Source of the DNA: Candidatus Zhuqueibacterota bacterium
GTDB taxonomy: Bacteria > SM23-31
Length of the DNA stretch: 14,093 nucleotides
Direction: 5' to 3'
NCBI GenBank assembly: GCA_022562855.1
Contig: JADFON010000012.1
Location: 1-14,093, forward strand
Part shown: piece by piece, positions 1 through 6,625 of the stretch
Layout of the letters: every line of letters starts with the position of its first letter
Numbering within the stretch: the stretch's first letter is position 1
Made by a program: the position numbers and the translations under genes
Notes under the pieces: model-generated
What the model was told of the DNA's origin: nothing
Databases searched by the model: none
What the model saw: the letters and a program-made list of their open reading frames with translations, nothing else

Positions 1-159
1 TTCATTGCCCCAGGCAAGCGCTTCAACGTCTTTCACCTGCCCGGAATCGTCTACAGTGCCGTAAAAAAACACCTCGTTCCCTGCATTGCCGTTGATTTCG
101 CGGAGGATCGTTTGTCGAACTTTCGGCGACAAATATTTGTTGCTATTTACTGCAGCCAT
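1..159 (-). CDS. N-terminal fragment of a JAB-like domain protein, probably a DinG/Rad3-type helicase (cut by the window edge)
   Basis: Reading the minus strand from an ATG at 159 gives 53 uninterrupted codons that run off the window edge, so the gene is truncated at its 3' end by the window. The N-terminus includes LSPKVRQTILREI, then GNEVFFYGTVDDSG and VEALAWGNE. From memory, the pattern of a conserved LSP..R..I..EI helix followed by GNEVFF.G resembles the N-terminal JAB/Mov34-like extension of some DinG-like ATP-dependent helicases in FCB and Gemmatimonadota genomes; no helicase motif is inside the window, so this is an inference. An AAGG lies about 11 bases before the ATG as a weak ribosome binding site. 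The gene diverges from the plus-strand genes across a long intergenic region. Its existence as a gene is fairly safe; the product name is tentative. Confidence 0.5.
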   Translation of the reverse strand, partial: MAAVNSNKYLSPKVRQTILREINGNAGNEVFFYGTVDDSGQVKDVEALAWGNE

Positions 160-212
160 AATGAAAGAACCTTGGACCGGATAAAATTCATAAATCTTGA
201 GATTTTTGCTAC

Positions 213-241
213 TTTATACCCGTTGTGCTAATTAATGAAAA
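213..241 (-). promoter_or_regulatory. Candidate sigma70-like promoter for the minus-strand gene
   Basis: On the minus strand, TTTTCA (241-236) and TATAAA (218-213) are separated by 17 bases, the standard -35/-10 spacing, and sit 54 bases upstream of the ATG at 159. The -35 box matches the consensus at four of six positions and the -10 at five of six. The 13-14 bases between the boxes are the left arm of the inverted repeat at 218-432. This is a by-eye match in A/T-rich DNA and FCB promoters can differ from sigma70 consensus. Confidence 0.3.
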
Positions 242-432
242 TATTTTCGATTTGACGCAAGTTCTTTAATAACATACTATTAGGATCGATTTCAATGTCA
301 TTTCGAGCGTAGCCGAGAAATCTTTACAATGAGATTTCTTCCCATAATGCGGGATCGAAATGACAGAAGGACTTAGTGTAAACCGTAGCAAAAAATGCTC
401 AATATACATCAATTCTATTTAGCACAACGGGT
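218..432. repeat. Element bounded by 14-bp inverted repeats (MITE-like, tentative)
   Basis: The sequence ACCCGTTGTGCTAA at 218-231 recurs as its exact reverse complement at 419-432, giving 14-bp perfect inverted arms around a 215-bp stretch. A further 10-base complementary pair, TTTTTGCTAC at 203-212 and GTAGCAAAAA at 385-394, straddles the left arm, so this is not a single simple hairpin. The interior holds the 70-bp near-palindrome at 296-365 and no ORF. No clear target-site duplication is visible at the flanks. It could be a small non-autonomous mobile element, a nested insertion, or a duplicated regulatory segment. Confidence 0.45.
296..365. repeat. 70-bp imperfect palindrome, dispersed-repeat type
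   Basis: TGTCATTTCGA at 296-306 pairs perfectly with TCGAAATGACA at 355-365, and AGAAATCT at 316-323 pairs with AGATTTCT at 332-339 around the 8-base loop TTACAATG. The central left arm GCGTAGCCG has no good partner in 340-354, so the right arm has diverged. The outer motif TGTCATTTCGAGCGTAGC closely resembles a palindromic dispersed repeat that I recall from many environmental Bacteroidota-type genomes; copy number in this genome cannot be judged from the window. It could form a stem-loop in RNA and might act as a weak bidirectional terminator. Confidence 0.65.
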
Positions 433-531
433 TAATGTATGATTTAAAAAGTAAATATATTGAAAATTAGTTACAAGCTATAATTTAGTGTTGAGGCAAT
501 AAAAATCACCCGGAACAAAGGTGTCTGAAAT

Positions 532-548
532 TGTGAATACAATTCACA
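532..548. promoter_or_regulatory. 17-bp perfect palindrome, CRP/FNR-like operator candidate
   Basis: TGTGAATACAATTCACA is a perfect 7-bp inverted repeat around the three bases ACA. Its ends are TGTGA and TCACA, the half-sites of CRP-family regulators, but separated by seven bases rather than the usual six. It lies about 305 bases upstream of the gene at 854 and about 370 bases upstream of the minus-strand ATG. It could equally be a small hairpin in a transcript. Confidence 0.3.
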
Positions 549-703
549 TAGGAATTCGAAATATGCCCTTATTTATGTTGCATATTATGGAAAATTTGAT
601 TAAAATTGAAGGCTATATATCCTAAATTGGAACGGTGTACAGGAATATTTTTTTCATACGCAGGTATTCTAAAGAGATCGAACCCGTCAATAGAGTCTTT
701 GCA

Positions 704-733
704 GCAATATATTACTTTGAATTAATATATTGC
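704..733. promoter_or_regulatory. Hairpin with 11-bp perfect stem upstream of the exported-protein gene
   Basis: GCAATATATTA at 704-714 is followed by the 8-base loop CTTTGAAT and its exact reverse complement TAATATATTGC at 723-733. The stem is mostly A/T with a G-C closing base, and no T-run follows on either strand, so it does not look like an intrinsic terminator. It precedes the more G/C-rich foldable segment at 751-822 and lies 121 bases before the start codon at 854. An operator palindrome or a leader-RNA stem are the main options. Confidence 0.4.
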
Positions 734-750
734 AAATGAAAATGAGCCGT

Positions 751-822
751 CCCGCAAAACCCCTCCACATAGTGGTCGCTCACAAAGTGATGACTACGTC
801 ATACGTGAACGGGGCAGGCGGG
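751..822 (+). promoter_or_regulatory. Possible structured 5' leader (branched fold)
   Basis: CCCGC (751-755) can pair with GCGGG (818-822), and CCCC (760-763) with GGGG (811-814), closing an interior with successive short hairpins: CCAC/GTGG (765-768/772-775), TCAC/GTGA (780-783/787-790) and ATGAC/GTCAT (790-794/798-802). An alternative pairing CGCTCAC (777-783) with GTGAACG (805-811), with one mismatch, would enclose the last hairpin. The segment is distinctly richer in G and C than its surroundings and ends 19 bases before the Shine-Dalgarno sequence of the gene at 854. I could not match it to a known riboswitch class; it is a hand-made fold without covariation support. Confidence 0.3.
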
Positions 823-840
823 TACAGTCTTCTTAAAAAA

Positions 841-847
841 AAAGGAG
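841..847 (+). promoter_or_regulatory. Ribosome binding site fixing the GTG start at 854
   Basis: AAAGGAG sits six bases before the GTG at 854, ideal spacing for translation initiation. It selects this GTG as the start, which in turn puts a clean signal peptide at the N-terminus. A run of nine A residues (835-843) overlaps its 5' side. Confidence 0.75.
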
Positions 848-853
848 TAATCC

Positions 854-1516
854 GTGAAAGTACATGTAACCATTCTTGTAGTGCTGATATTATTACTAAT
901 CCCGTTAAGCGGGGTTTCATACAGCCAGGAAAATTCCCCGGACGATATGTTAAAGAAAAAACGCCCCAAGCAAGCCGACTTTTTCTTTAACATATCCGAC
1001 ACAGGTATCGGCGCCGGTATGAAAATATTTTATTCTGCCCTGAACCCGGATACTAAAATGGGCTACGGGTTTATGATTTCGGGAATCAGAGGTGAAAACG
1101 AGGCAATCGTCGTTGATCCTTTTGATCCTTTCGGATTTCCCCGAAAGATCGGAAATAATTTTTTTACGTTGGTAATACCGGTTAATTTCACCATAAAGAA
1201 ACGTCTGTTTCGTGATACGATCGATTCAAACATGAGACCGTTCATTGTAGCTGAAGCAGGTCCCGTTTGGGGAGTCGCCTTTCCCAACCGCGACGCCAGC
1301 GGGGTAGACTATGGTTTCGGGAAGAAAATGGGCAAAGGAAAGGGACAAATAAGCGGTAACGTGTTTGCCGGATTCGGGGTTGAAGTTGGCAGCCCGGAAA
1401 CCCGTGAAATCGGATTAACGATTGGATTTCATTATATGAGATTTCCCGTTGCGCTTGGTGAACGAAAAGATTATGCGGGAATTGATCTGAGGTTTAGTTT
1501 TCTAAGCAGTTTCTAA
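854..1516 (+). CDS. Exported hypothetical protein, probable small outer-membrane beta-barrel
   Basis: This 220-residue protein starts with GTG behind a strong AAAGGAG site. Residues 1-25 form a signal peptide: a short basic start (VKVH), a long Val/Ile/Leu core and a likely cleavage around SYS/Q; there is no lipobox Cys. The mature part opens with a polar Lys-rich stretch (DDMLKKKRPKQ), then alternates hydrophobic and polar residues with many Gly and aromatic positions (for example GIGAGMKIFYSAL, FFTLVIPVNFTI and FAGFGVEVG), as in antiparallel beta strands. It ends in LRFSFLSSF, a C-terminal aromatic residue like the signal recognised by the BAM machinery. I therefore infer a small barrel in the outer membrane, but recognise no named family or substrate. 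It is followed by 72 bases before proS and could be co-transcribed with it, although the functions are not obviously linked. Confidence 0.75.
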   Translation: MKVHVTILVVLILLLIPLSGVSYSQENSPDDMLKKKRPKQADFFFNISDTGIGAGMKIFYSALNPDTKMGYGFMISGIRGENEAIVVDPFDPFGFPRKIGNNFFTLVIPVNFTIKKRLFRDTIDSNMRPFIVAEAGPVWGVAFPNRDASGVDYGFGKKMGKGKGQISGNVFAGFGVEVGSPETREIGLTIGFHYMRFPVALGERKDYAGIDLRFSFLSSF

Positions 1517-1588
1517 CCGGTTTCTGCCAGAAAATACAAAAAATGTCAAACTACAGTTTAGATAAAATGCGATGGAGCGAATCCGGAA

Positions 1589-3034
1589 ATGAAGAATAAG
1601 ATTACCAAGCAGTCGGAAGACTTTTCACGGTGGTATAACGATCTTGTATTACAGGCAGAACTTGCGGACTACTCCCCGGTAAAGGGATGTATGGTAATTC
1701 GCCCTAACGGTTATGCTATATGGGAAAAAATGCAGGCGGAACTCGACCGGATGTTTAAGGAAACGGGTCATCAAAATGCATATTTCCCACTTTTTATACC
1801 GGAAAGTTTTATGAAGAAAGAAGCGGAGCATGTCAAGGGTTTCGCACCCCAATGTGCAATTGTAACGATTGGCGGAGACAAAGTGCTCGAAGAACGCCTG
1901 TATATCCGGCCGACTTCGGAAACGATTATTTACGCCATGTATTCCAAGTGGATAAACTCTTACAGGGACCTTCCTCTTCTATTGAATCAATGGGCGAACG
2001 TAGTTCGGTGGGAAATGAGAACAAGGTTGTTTCTTCGCACTACTGAATTTTTATGGCAGGAGGGGCATACCGCTCATGCCACCCATGACGAAGCCGAAGA
2101 AGAGACCCTGAAGATCCTCAACATTTATACTGAGTTTCTTGAGAAATTTATGGCGGTTCCCGTACTTCGAGGCTTGAAAACCGAAAAAGAGAAATTCGCA
2201 GGGGCTCTTCGAACGTACTGTGTCGAGGCGATGATGCGCGACAAAAAAGCCCTGCAGGCAGGTACTTCCCACAATCTCGGACAAAATTTCGCAAAAGCCT
2301 TCGATGTAAAATTCCAATCCCGCGAGGGAAATATGGAGTATGTCTGGCAGACAAGCTGGGGCGTAAGCACAAGGTTGATAGGTTCTCTAATAATGGTTCA
2401 TGGCGACGATAAGGGGATGAAAATCCCGCCAAGGCTCGCATCGACGCAGGTTGTTGTGATTCCTATCTACCGTGATGATAGCGAAAAACAGGCAGTCCTT
2501 GAGGCAGCAGGAAAATTAATAGAAAAGTTGAAAACCAGGGTATCTGTTAAACTCGACGACCGGGACCATTACAGCCCTGGGTGGAAATTCAACGAATGGG
2601 AACTCAAAGGAATTCCTCTTCGGATAGAGATCGGTCCTAAAGACGTCAAGAACCAAAGCGTTATTTTTGTCCGGCGCGATACCGGAGAAAAAACTCCGGT
2701 CCGGTTTGATGGTCTGGAAGATCACGCCTTTACCACACTCGAAGATATCCAGGATAACATGTACAAAACCGCGTTGAAATTTCGGGATGATAATACATTC
2801 GAGGTCGACGATTATAATGAATTCAAAGAAAAGAACAAACGTGACGGCGGGTTTTTTTCGATGTATGTATGCGATTCGAACAAATGCGAAATTAAATTGC
2901 AGGAAGAGACAAAAGCAACCATCCGAGTTATACCGTTGAACCCGCCAGGCGGGAAAAACGGCTCACACAAAGGAAAATGTATTCTTTGCAACGGTTCCTC
3001 AAAACAAAGAGTAATCGTCGCAAAAGCTTATTAG
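1589..3034 (+). CDS. proS: Prolyl-tRNA synthetase, archaeal/eukaryotic-type (ProS type 3)
   Basis: The 481-residue protein charges tRNA-Pro with proline in the cytoplasm using ATP. Class II landmarks are visible: motif 1 around residues 33-71 ([17 protein letters not shown]), RPTSE at 108-112, motif 2 with R140, E142 and the ProRS hallmark [10 protein letters not shown] at 152-161, a [14 protein letters not shown] block at 225-238 and motif 3 [12 protein letters not shown] at 256-267. An anticodon-binding HGTP-like domain begins near VVVIPIYR at 288-295. The C-terminal zinc-type domain has four Cys (428, 433, 464, 467) and ends in the characteristic AKAY. There is no INS editing domain between motifs 2 and 3, so this is the short form, found in archaea and eukaryotes and in some bacteria including many FCB members. 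Length is typical. A GGAG lies 11 bases before the ATG, and no better start precedes the conserved N-terminus. Confidence 0.97.
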   Translation: MKNKITKQSEDFSRWYNDLVLQAELADYSPVKGCMVIRPNGYAIWEKMQAELDRMFKETGHQNAYFPLFIPESFMKKEAEHVKGFAPQCAIVTIGGDKVLEERLYIRPTSETIIYAMYSKWINSYRDLPLLLNQWANVVRWEMRTRLFLRTTEFLWQEGHTAHATHDEAEEETLKILNIYTEFLEKFMAVPVLRGLKTEKEKFAGALRTYCVEAMMRDKKALQAGTSHNLGQNFAKAFDVKFQSREGNMEYVWQTSWGVSTRLIGSLIMVHGDDKGMKIPPRLASTQVVVIPIYRDDSEKQAVLEAAGKLIEKLKTRVSVKLDDRDHYSPGWKFNEWELKGIPLRIEIGPKDVKNQSVIFVRRDTGEKTPVRFDGLEDHAFTTLEDIQDNMYKTALKFRDDNTFEVDDYNEFKEKNKRDGGFFSMYVCDSNKCEIKLQEETKATIRVIPLNPPGGKNGSHKGKCILCNGSSKQRVIVAKAY

Positions 3035-3051
3035 CAAATATAATTTTCTAT

Positions 3052-3089
3052 TATTTAAGGATATAAAATAACATTAATAACCTTAAATA
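3052..3089. promoter_or_regulatory. Inverted repeat in the proS/acyl-CoA dehydrogenase gap
   Basis: TATTTAAGG at 3052-3060 pairs perfectly with CCTTAAATA at 3081-3089 across a 20-base A/T-rich spacer. It starts 18 bases after the proS stop and ends 20 bases before the ATG at 3110. The stem is weak and not followed by a T-run, so an operator or processing site is as likely as a terminator. The acyl-CoA dehydrogenase start has no clear Shine-Dalgarno sequence. Confidence 0.35.
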
Positions 3090-3109
3090 TCTTACCATTT
3101 GGCGCTATC

Positions 3110-4252
3110 ATGATACTCGAACTAACAGAAGAACAGCAGATGATCCGGGACGTTATCCGGGAATTTTGCGAGAAAGAAATTGCACCCATCGCAGCCCGTA
3201 TCGATGTCGAAATGAGCTTCCCCGAGGAAACAATAAAAAAGATGGGCGAGCTTGGATTTATGGGAATACCGTTTCCTGAAGAATACGGAGGCGCCGGAAT
3301 GGATACGGTGTCCTATTCCTTAGTAATCGAGGAGCTTGCTAAAGTGTGCGCTTCGCATTGCATAACGTGTTCTGCCCATACTTCGCTTGCCACCAATCCT
3401 ATTTACGAATTTGGGACCGAAGATCAAAAGAAGAAATATTTACCGAAAATGACGTCCGGTGAATTTCTCGGTTCCTTTTGTCTGACAGAACCCGGATCCG
3501 GTTCGGATGTTAAATCGATGAAAACCTTTGCAAAAAAAAACAACGACGGGTATGTCCTGAACGGTTCTAAGGCTTTTATCACCAATGCCGGGTATGCAGA
3601 TATTTTTATAGTATTTGCGATTACCGATGTATCGGAAAATGGCTCCGGAATGACAACGTTTATCGTGGAGAAAGATACACCGGGCTTGACCGTCGCCACA
3701 AAAGAGGCAAAGTTGGGCTGGAGGGCTTCTGACACTCGTCAAATTCACTTTGACAACATGTTCGTTCCGGATGAAAACGTGCTGGGTGAGGTTGGCAATG
3801 GATTCGTGCAGGCTATGGCTACTCTGGATGGCGGAAGAATCAGTATCGCGGCAATGTCTCTCGGCATTGCCGAAGGCGCTTTCAAAGCGGCTCTCAAATA
3901 CTCGAAAGAGCGGAAGCAGTTTGACCGTCCGATCTCGGATTTCCAATCGGTCCAGATTATGCTTGCCGATATGGCAACCGAAATCGCAGCGGCAAAACTT
4001 ATGACCTATTATGCTGCGGAATTGAAGGATAACGGTAAGCCGTTTAGCCAGGCTGCCACTATTGCGAAACTGTATTCGTCTGAAGCAGGAACAAGAATAG
4101 CGTACAACGGAATCCAGATACACGGGGGATACGGTTATTCTATGGAGTATCCTGCAGAACGTTATTACCGCGATGCAAAAGGATGTGAAATTGGCGAGGG
4201 AACTTCTGAAATACAGAGAATTCTCCTTGCACGCCAGTTGATCAAAGAATAG
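3110..4252 (+). CDS. Acyl-CoA dehydrogenase, short-chain/butyryl-type
   Basis: This 380-residue FAD enzyme oxidises an acyl-CoA to the trans-2-enoyl-CoA in the cytoplasm, passing electrons to electron-transfer flavoprotein, as in fatty-acid or branched-chain degradation. The N-terminal helical domain (1-120, LTEEQQMIRDVIREF), middle beta domain and C-terminal helical domain are all present. Signature 1 is CLTEPGSGSD at 124-133; signature 2 includes QIHGGYGYSMEYPAERYYRDAK from 336. The likely catalytic base is E363 in GEGTSEIQ, the position used by short- and medium-chain enzymes; isovaleryl-CoA dehydrogenases use a different position. Chain-length preference cannot be settled from sequence alone. 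No etfAB or thiolase gene is nearby. The stop is 8 bases before the next start, suggesting co-transcription with the 7TM-HD gene. An A9 run at 3532-3540 lies inside the reading frame. Confidence 0.95.
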   Translation: MILELTEEQQMIRDVIREFCEKEIAPIAARIDVEMSFPEETIKKMGELGFMGIPFPEEYGGAGMDTVSYSLVIEELAKVCASHCITCSAHTSLATNPIYEFGTEDQKKKYLPKMTSGEFLGSFCLTEPGSGSDVKSMKTFAKKNNDGYVLNGSKAFITNAGYADIFIVFAITDVSENGSGMTTFIVEKDTPGLTVATKEAKLGWRASDTRQIHFDNMFVPDENVLGEVGNGFVQAMATLDGGRISIAAMSLGIAEGAFKAALKYSKERKQFDRPISDFQSVQIMLADMATEIAAAKLMTYYAAELKDNGKPFSQAATIAKLYSSEAGTRIAYNGIQIHGGYGYSMEYPAERYYRDAKGCEIGEGTSEIQRILLARQLIKE

Positions 4253-4260
4253 AAAAAGGA

Positions 4261-6624
4261 ATGCTGAATCAGCTCAAAAAATTAAGCGGAAGACTGTCCA
4301 AAAATGTCCGGTTGTTACGTTGGTACGGACATCTCAGAAATAGAAAGAGTTCGCTTTTTCGAGGGCTTTTATTTGTAATCCTTGTCGCTGTAGGTACAAT
4401 ATTGTTCCCCAGGGACAAGATTTCGCAGTATTCAGAGTACCAGGTGGACACAATCGCTCCCGAAGAAATAATCTCAAACGATACCTTCCCTATAAATAAA
4501 TCTTCACAAGAATATGAAAGAGAAAAAGAAGAGGCGCAATACAGCATCCTCGCCATTTTTTACCGGGATTTCAGAGCGGAATCAGATGCGGAAAGAAATA
4601 TTGTAATATTCTTCAACAATCTACAGCAGTTCAGAAACCTTGAAAGAGACCACAGAGTAATACAGAGAAGAATGGAAAGGTCGCCGGCGGATTCAGACAC
4701 TTCCCTGGTGAACCGACTCGCCAACCTGGAAGACCGAAGTCAAAACACAGTGACCCAGCTAAAACGTGAATATAATATCGATGTAAACAATCCGAACTGG
4801 TCGTTTGTGCAGGAAATGAGCGATAACTCATTTGACGCGTTCAAAAATAATTGTGTGCGGATATTGCAGGACTTGCATGCTATCGGGCTGTTAAGCGTTT
4901 CAAAAAACCTTAATGATTTTGAGGATATTTCCCTCACCCTCATTGAAAATTCCATGAATCGCACAAGAAACATAAATGAGTTTTTTGATAAAGACGACCT
5001 GAATGGTGAGATTTCGGTAAGACTGTCAACGGTGTACGAAATGTTGAGCGATACGATTAGCGTCGGTCTGGAAACAATACGAAATTTCCTTATACCCAAT
5101 ATAAAATATAACTCCGGCAGGACCGACAGTCTGCGTAACAAAGCCTCCGCATTGGTTGCACAAACAAGGGGATTTGTCCTGATCAATGAAAAGATTATTG
5201 ACAAAAATGAAAAAATTACTCCGGAGCATTTCCAGAAAATAGAATCGTACCGGGAATTTCTTGAAAGTGAACGACAGCTTCAAAGCACCTTTGCAGTAAT
5301 TCTCTTGTACATCGGTCAGACCGGTTTTATAGCAATATTTTTTCTGTTATTTGTAATTTACCTTTACCGGTTTCGCCCTGCCATCATAAAGAATACTAAT
5401 AAATTATTTGTCATTTTTCTCATCTTTCTCACACAATTTATATTTCTCTACTTGATTACTCAGAAGTTTGGACTCTCGGAGTACCTGTTGCCCACTACAA
5501 TTGCATCTATGTTACTGACTATATTGATTGACGGAGGGGTCGGTCTATACGGTACAATTACCATAGCTTTTATTGCCGGCGGGTATATGGGATTCGATTT
5601 CAGCATAACGATGTATGTGTTTACCGGAGGGACAGCGGCGCTCATTGCAGTCCGGCATATCCGAAGATTGAGCCAATTCTTCAAAGCAATTCTTTTCATA
5701 TTTTTTGCTTATTCCGTTACATTTTATATAATGGGTATCATGAGGGGCATGACGCTGGGTGATATTTCGCTAACGATACTTAGATTCAGCCTGCCGAATG
5801 CAGTATTATCCCCGTTGATTACTCTTGGCTTTCTTGCACTATATGAGACCTTTTTTGGGTTAACATCCGATATGACTTTGCTTGAACTTTCCGATTTGAA
5901 CAGCCCGTTACTTCGCGACCTTGCCATGACGGCTCCGGGGACATATCACCACAGCATAGTTATCGGCAACCTGTCCGAACGCGCCGCTGAAGCAATCGGC
6001 GCGAATTCCCTGCTTGCAAGAGTGGGGTGTTATTATCACGATATCGGCAAGATGGTTAAACCAAAGTATTTTATTGAAAATGAACCGGACGCCGGCAAGA
6101 AACATGATGCGCTGGCGCCGAGCATGAGCAGCTTGATTATATCGTCTCATATCCGCGAAGGTCTTGAAATTGCCGATAAATACAAACTCCCTGAAGTCAT
6201 AAAGGAATTTATCAGCCAGCATCATGGAACCAGCCGGATATCGTTTTTCTACGAAAAGGCGTTAAAGAAATCGAAAAACAAAAACATAAATCCAGCGGAT
6301 TATTGTTATCCGGGTCCAAAACCTCAGACTAAGGAAACCGGGATAGTCATGCTTGCCGACGGTGTAGAAGCGGCAACACGGTCGTTGAAAGATCCTTCTC
6401 CGGCACGTATCAGGGAACGGGTGGAATCTATCGTCGCTCAACGATTTCAGGAAGGTCAGCTTGACGAGTGTGACGTAACTGTCAAGGATTTAAGACAAAT
6501 AACCGAGAGTTTTATACAAATTCTCAGCGGCATTTTTCATGTCAGGATAGAATATCCCGAAAGAGAGAAGGAAAAATATTCCACAGGAAATAACGGTAAA
6601 GGGGTAAAATTAGCAGAAAAATAA
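4261..6624 (+). CDS. pgpH: 7TM-HD (PgpH/YqfF-family) membrane phosphodiesterase
   Basis: The 787-residue protein has the full 7TM-HD architecture: a cytoplasmic basic N-tail and first membrane helix (about 34-50), a long extracytoplasmic 7TMR-HDED sensor domain (about 55-335), a cluster of membrane helices (about 343-533) and a cytoplasmic HD domain (about 545-760). Putative metal ligands are visible: H563/H564 in PGTYHHS, the H593-D594 pair in YYHDIGK, H630, H654/H655 in QHHGT and D700 in MLADGVEAA. Studied members (Listeria PgpH) hydrolyse cyclic di-AMP; that specificity is inferred here from architecture. It is somewhat longer than Firmicute relatives (about 700 residues), mainly in the sensor region. 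AAAAAGGA directly abuts the ATG, an unusually short Shine-Dalgarno spacing, so the exact start is slightly uncertain. It is followed one base later by ybeY, a common pairing in bacteria. Confidence 0.92.
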   Translation: MLNQLKKLSGRLSKNVRLLRWYGHLRNRKSSLFRGLLFVILVAVGTILFPRDKISQYSEYQVDTIAPEEIISNDTFPINKSSQEYEREKEEAQYSILAIFYRDFRAESDAERNIVIFFNNLQQFRNLERDHRVIQRRMERSPADSDTSLVNRLANLEDRSQNTVTQLKREYNIDVNNPNWSFVQEMSDNSFDAFKNNCVRILQDLHAIGLLSVSKNLNDFEDISLTLIENSMNRTRNINEFFDKDDLNGEISVRLSTVYEMLSDTISVGLETIRNFLIPNIKYNSGRTDSLRNKASALVAQTRGFVLINEKIIDKNEKITPEHFQKIESYREFLESERQLQSTFAVILLYIGQTGFIAIFFLLFVIYLYRFRPAIIKNTNKLFVIFLIFLTQFIFLYLITQKFGLSEYLLPTTIASMLLTILIDGGVGLYGTITIAFIAGGYMGFDFSITMYVFTGGTAALIAVRHIRRLSQFFKAILFIFFAYSVTFYIMGIMRGMTLGDISLTILRFSLPNAVLSPLITLGFLALYETFFGLTSDMTLLELSDLNSPLLRDLAMTAPGTYHHSIVIGNLSERAAEAIGANSLLARVGCYYHDIGKMVKPKYFIENEPDAGKKHDALAPSMSSLIISSHIREGLEIADKYKLPEVIKEFISQHHGTSRISFFYEKALKKSKNKNINPADYCYPGPKPQTKETGIVMLADGVEAATRSLKDPSPARIRERVESIVAQRFQEGQLDECDVTVKDLRQITESFIQILSGIFHVRIEYPEREKEKYSTGNNGKGVKLAEK

Positions 6625-6625
6625 G

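Larger units (their letters stand above)
160..853. other. Long divergent intergenic region with several inverted repeats
   Basis: This stretch of almost 700 bases between two divergent genes has no convincing coding sequence. It is A/T-rich up to about 740 and clearly richer in G and C from about 742 to 825. It contains a pair of 14-bp inverted arms enclosing a 70-bp near-palindrome, a CRP-like palindrome, an 11-bp-stem hairpin and a possible branched RNA fold, each listed separately. The plus-strand ORF starting at 730 overlaps the gene at 854 in another frame and has no family signature, so it is treated as noise. I see no tRNA, rRNA or CRISPR array here. Confidence 0.7.

Noticed and set aside
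460-484. TTGAAA and a perfect TATAAT on the plus strand
   Set aside because: The spacing is only 13 bases, too short for a normal sigma70 promoter, and the region is A/T-rich enough to give chance matches.
676-690. GATCGAACCC, which resembles a tRNA T-loop on the minus strand
   Set aside because: The flanking bases do not form a T-stem and no acceptor or anticodon arm can be built around it.
751-822. Cyclic-di-GMP, TPP or cobalamin riboswitch
   Set aside because: None of the conserved core sequences of these classes is present; only generic stems can be drawn.
730-990. 86-codon plus-strand frame across the leader into the gene at 854
   Set aside because: It overlaps a better-supported gene with an ideal ribosome binding site, lacks its own, and its product has no family-like pattern.
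1521-1533. TTTCT-GCC-AGAAA hairpin after the exported-protein gene
   Set aside because: Five-base stem, no following T-run; too weak for an intrinsic terminator.
3440-4123. 227-codon minus-strand frame antisense to the acyl-CoA dehydrogenase
   Set aside because: It lies wholly within a clearly conserved gene and its product has no recognisable domain; a codon-bias shadow.
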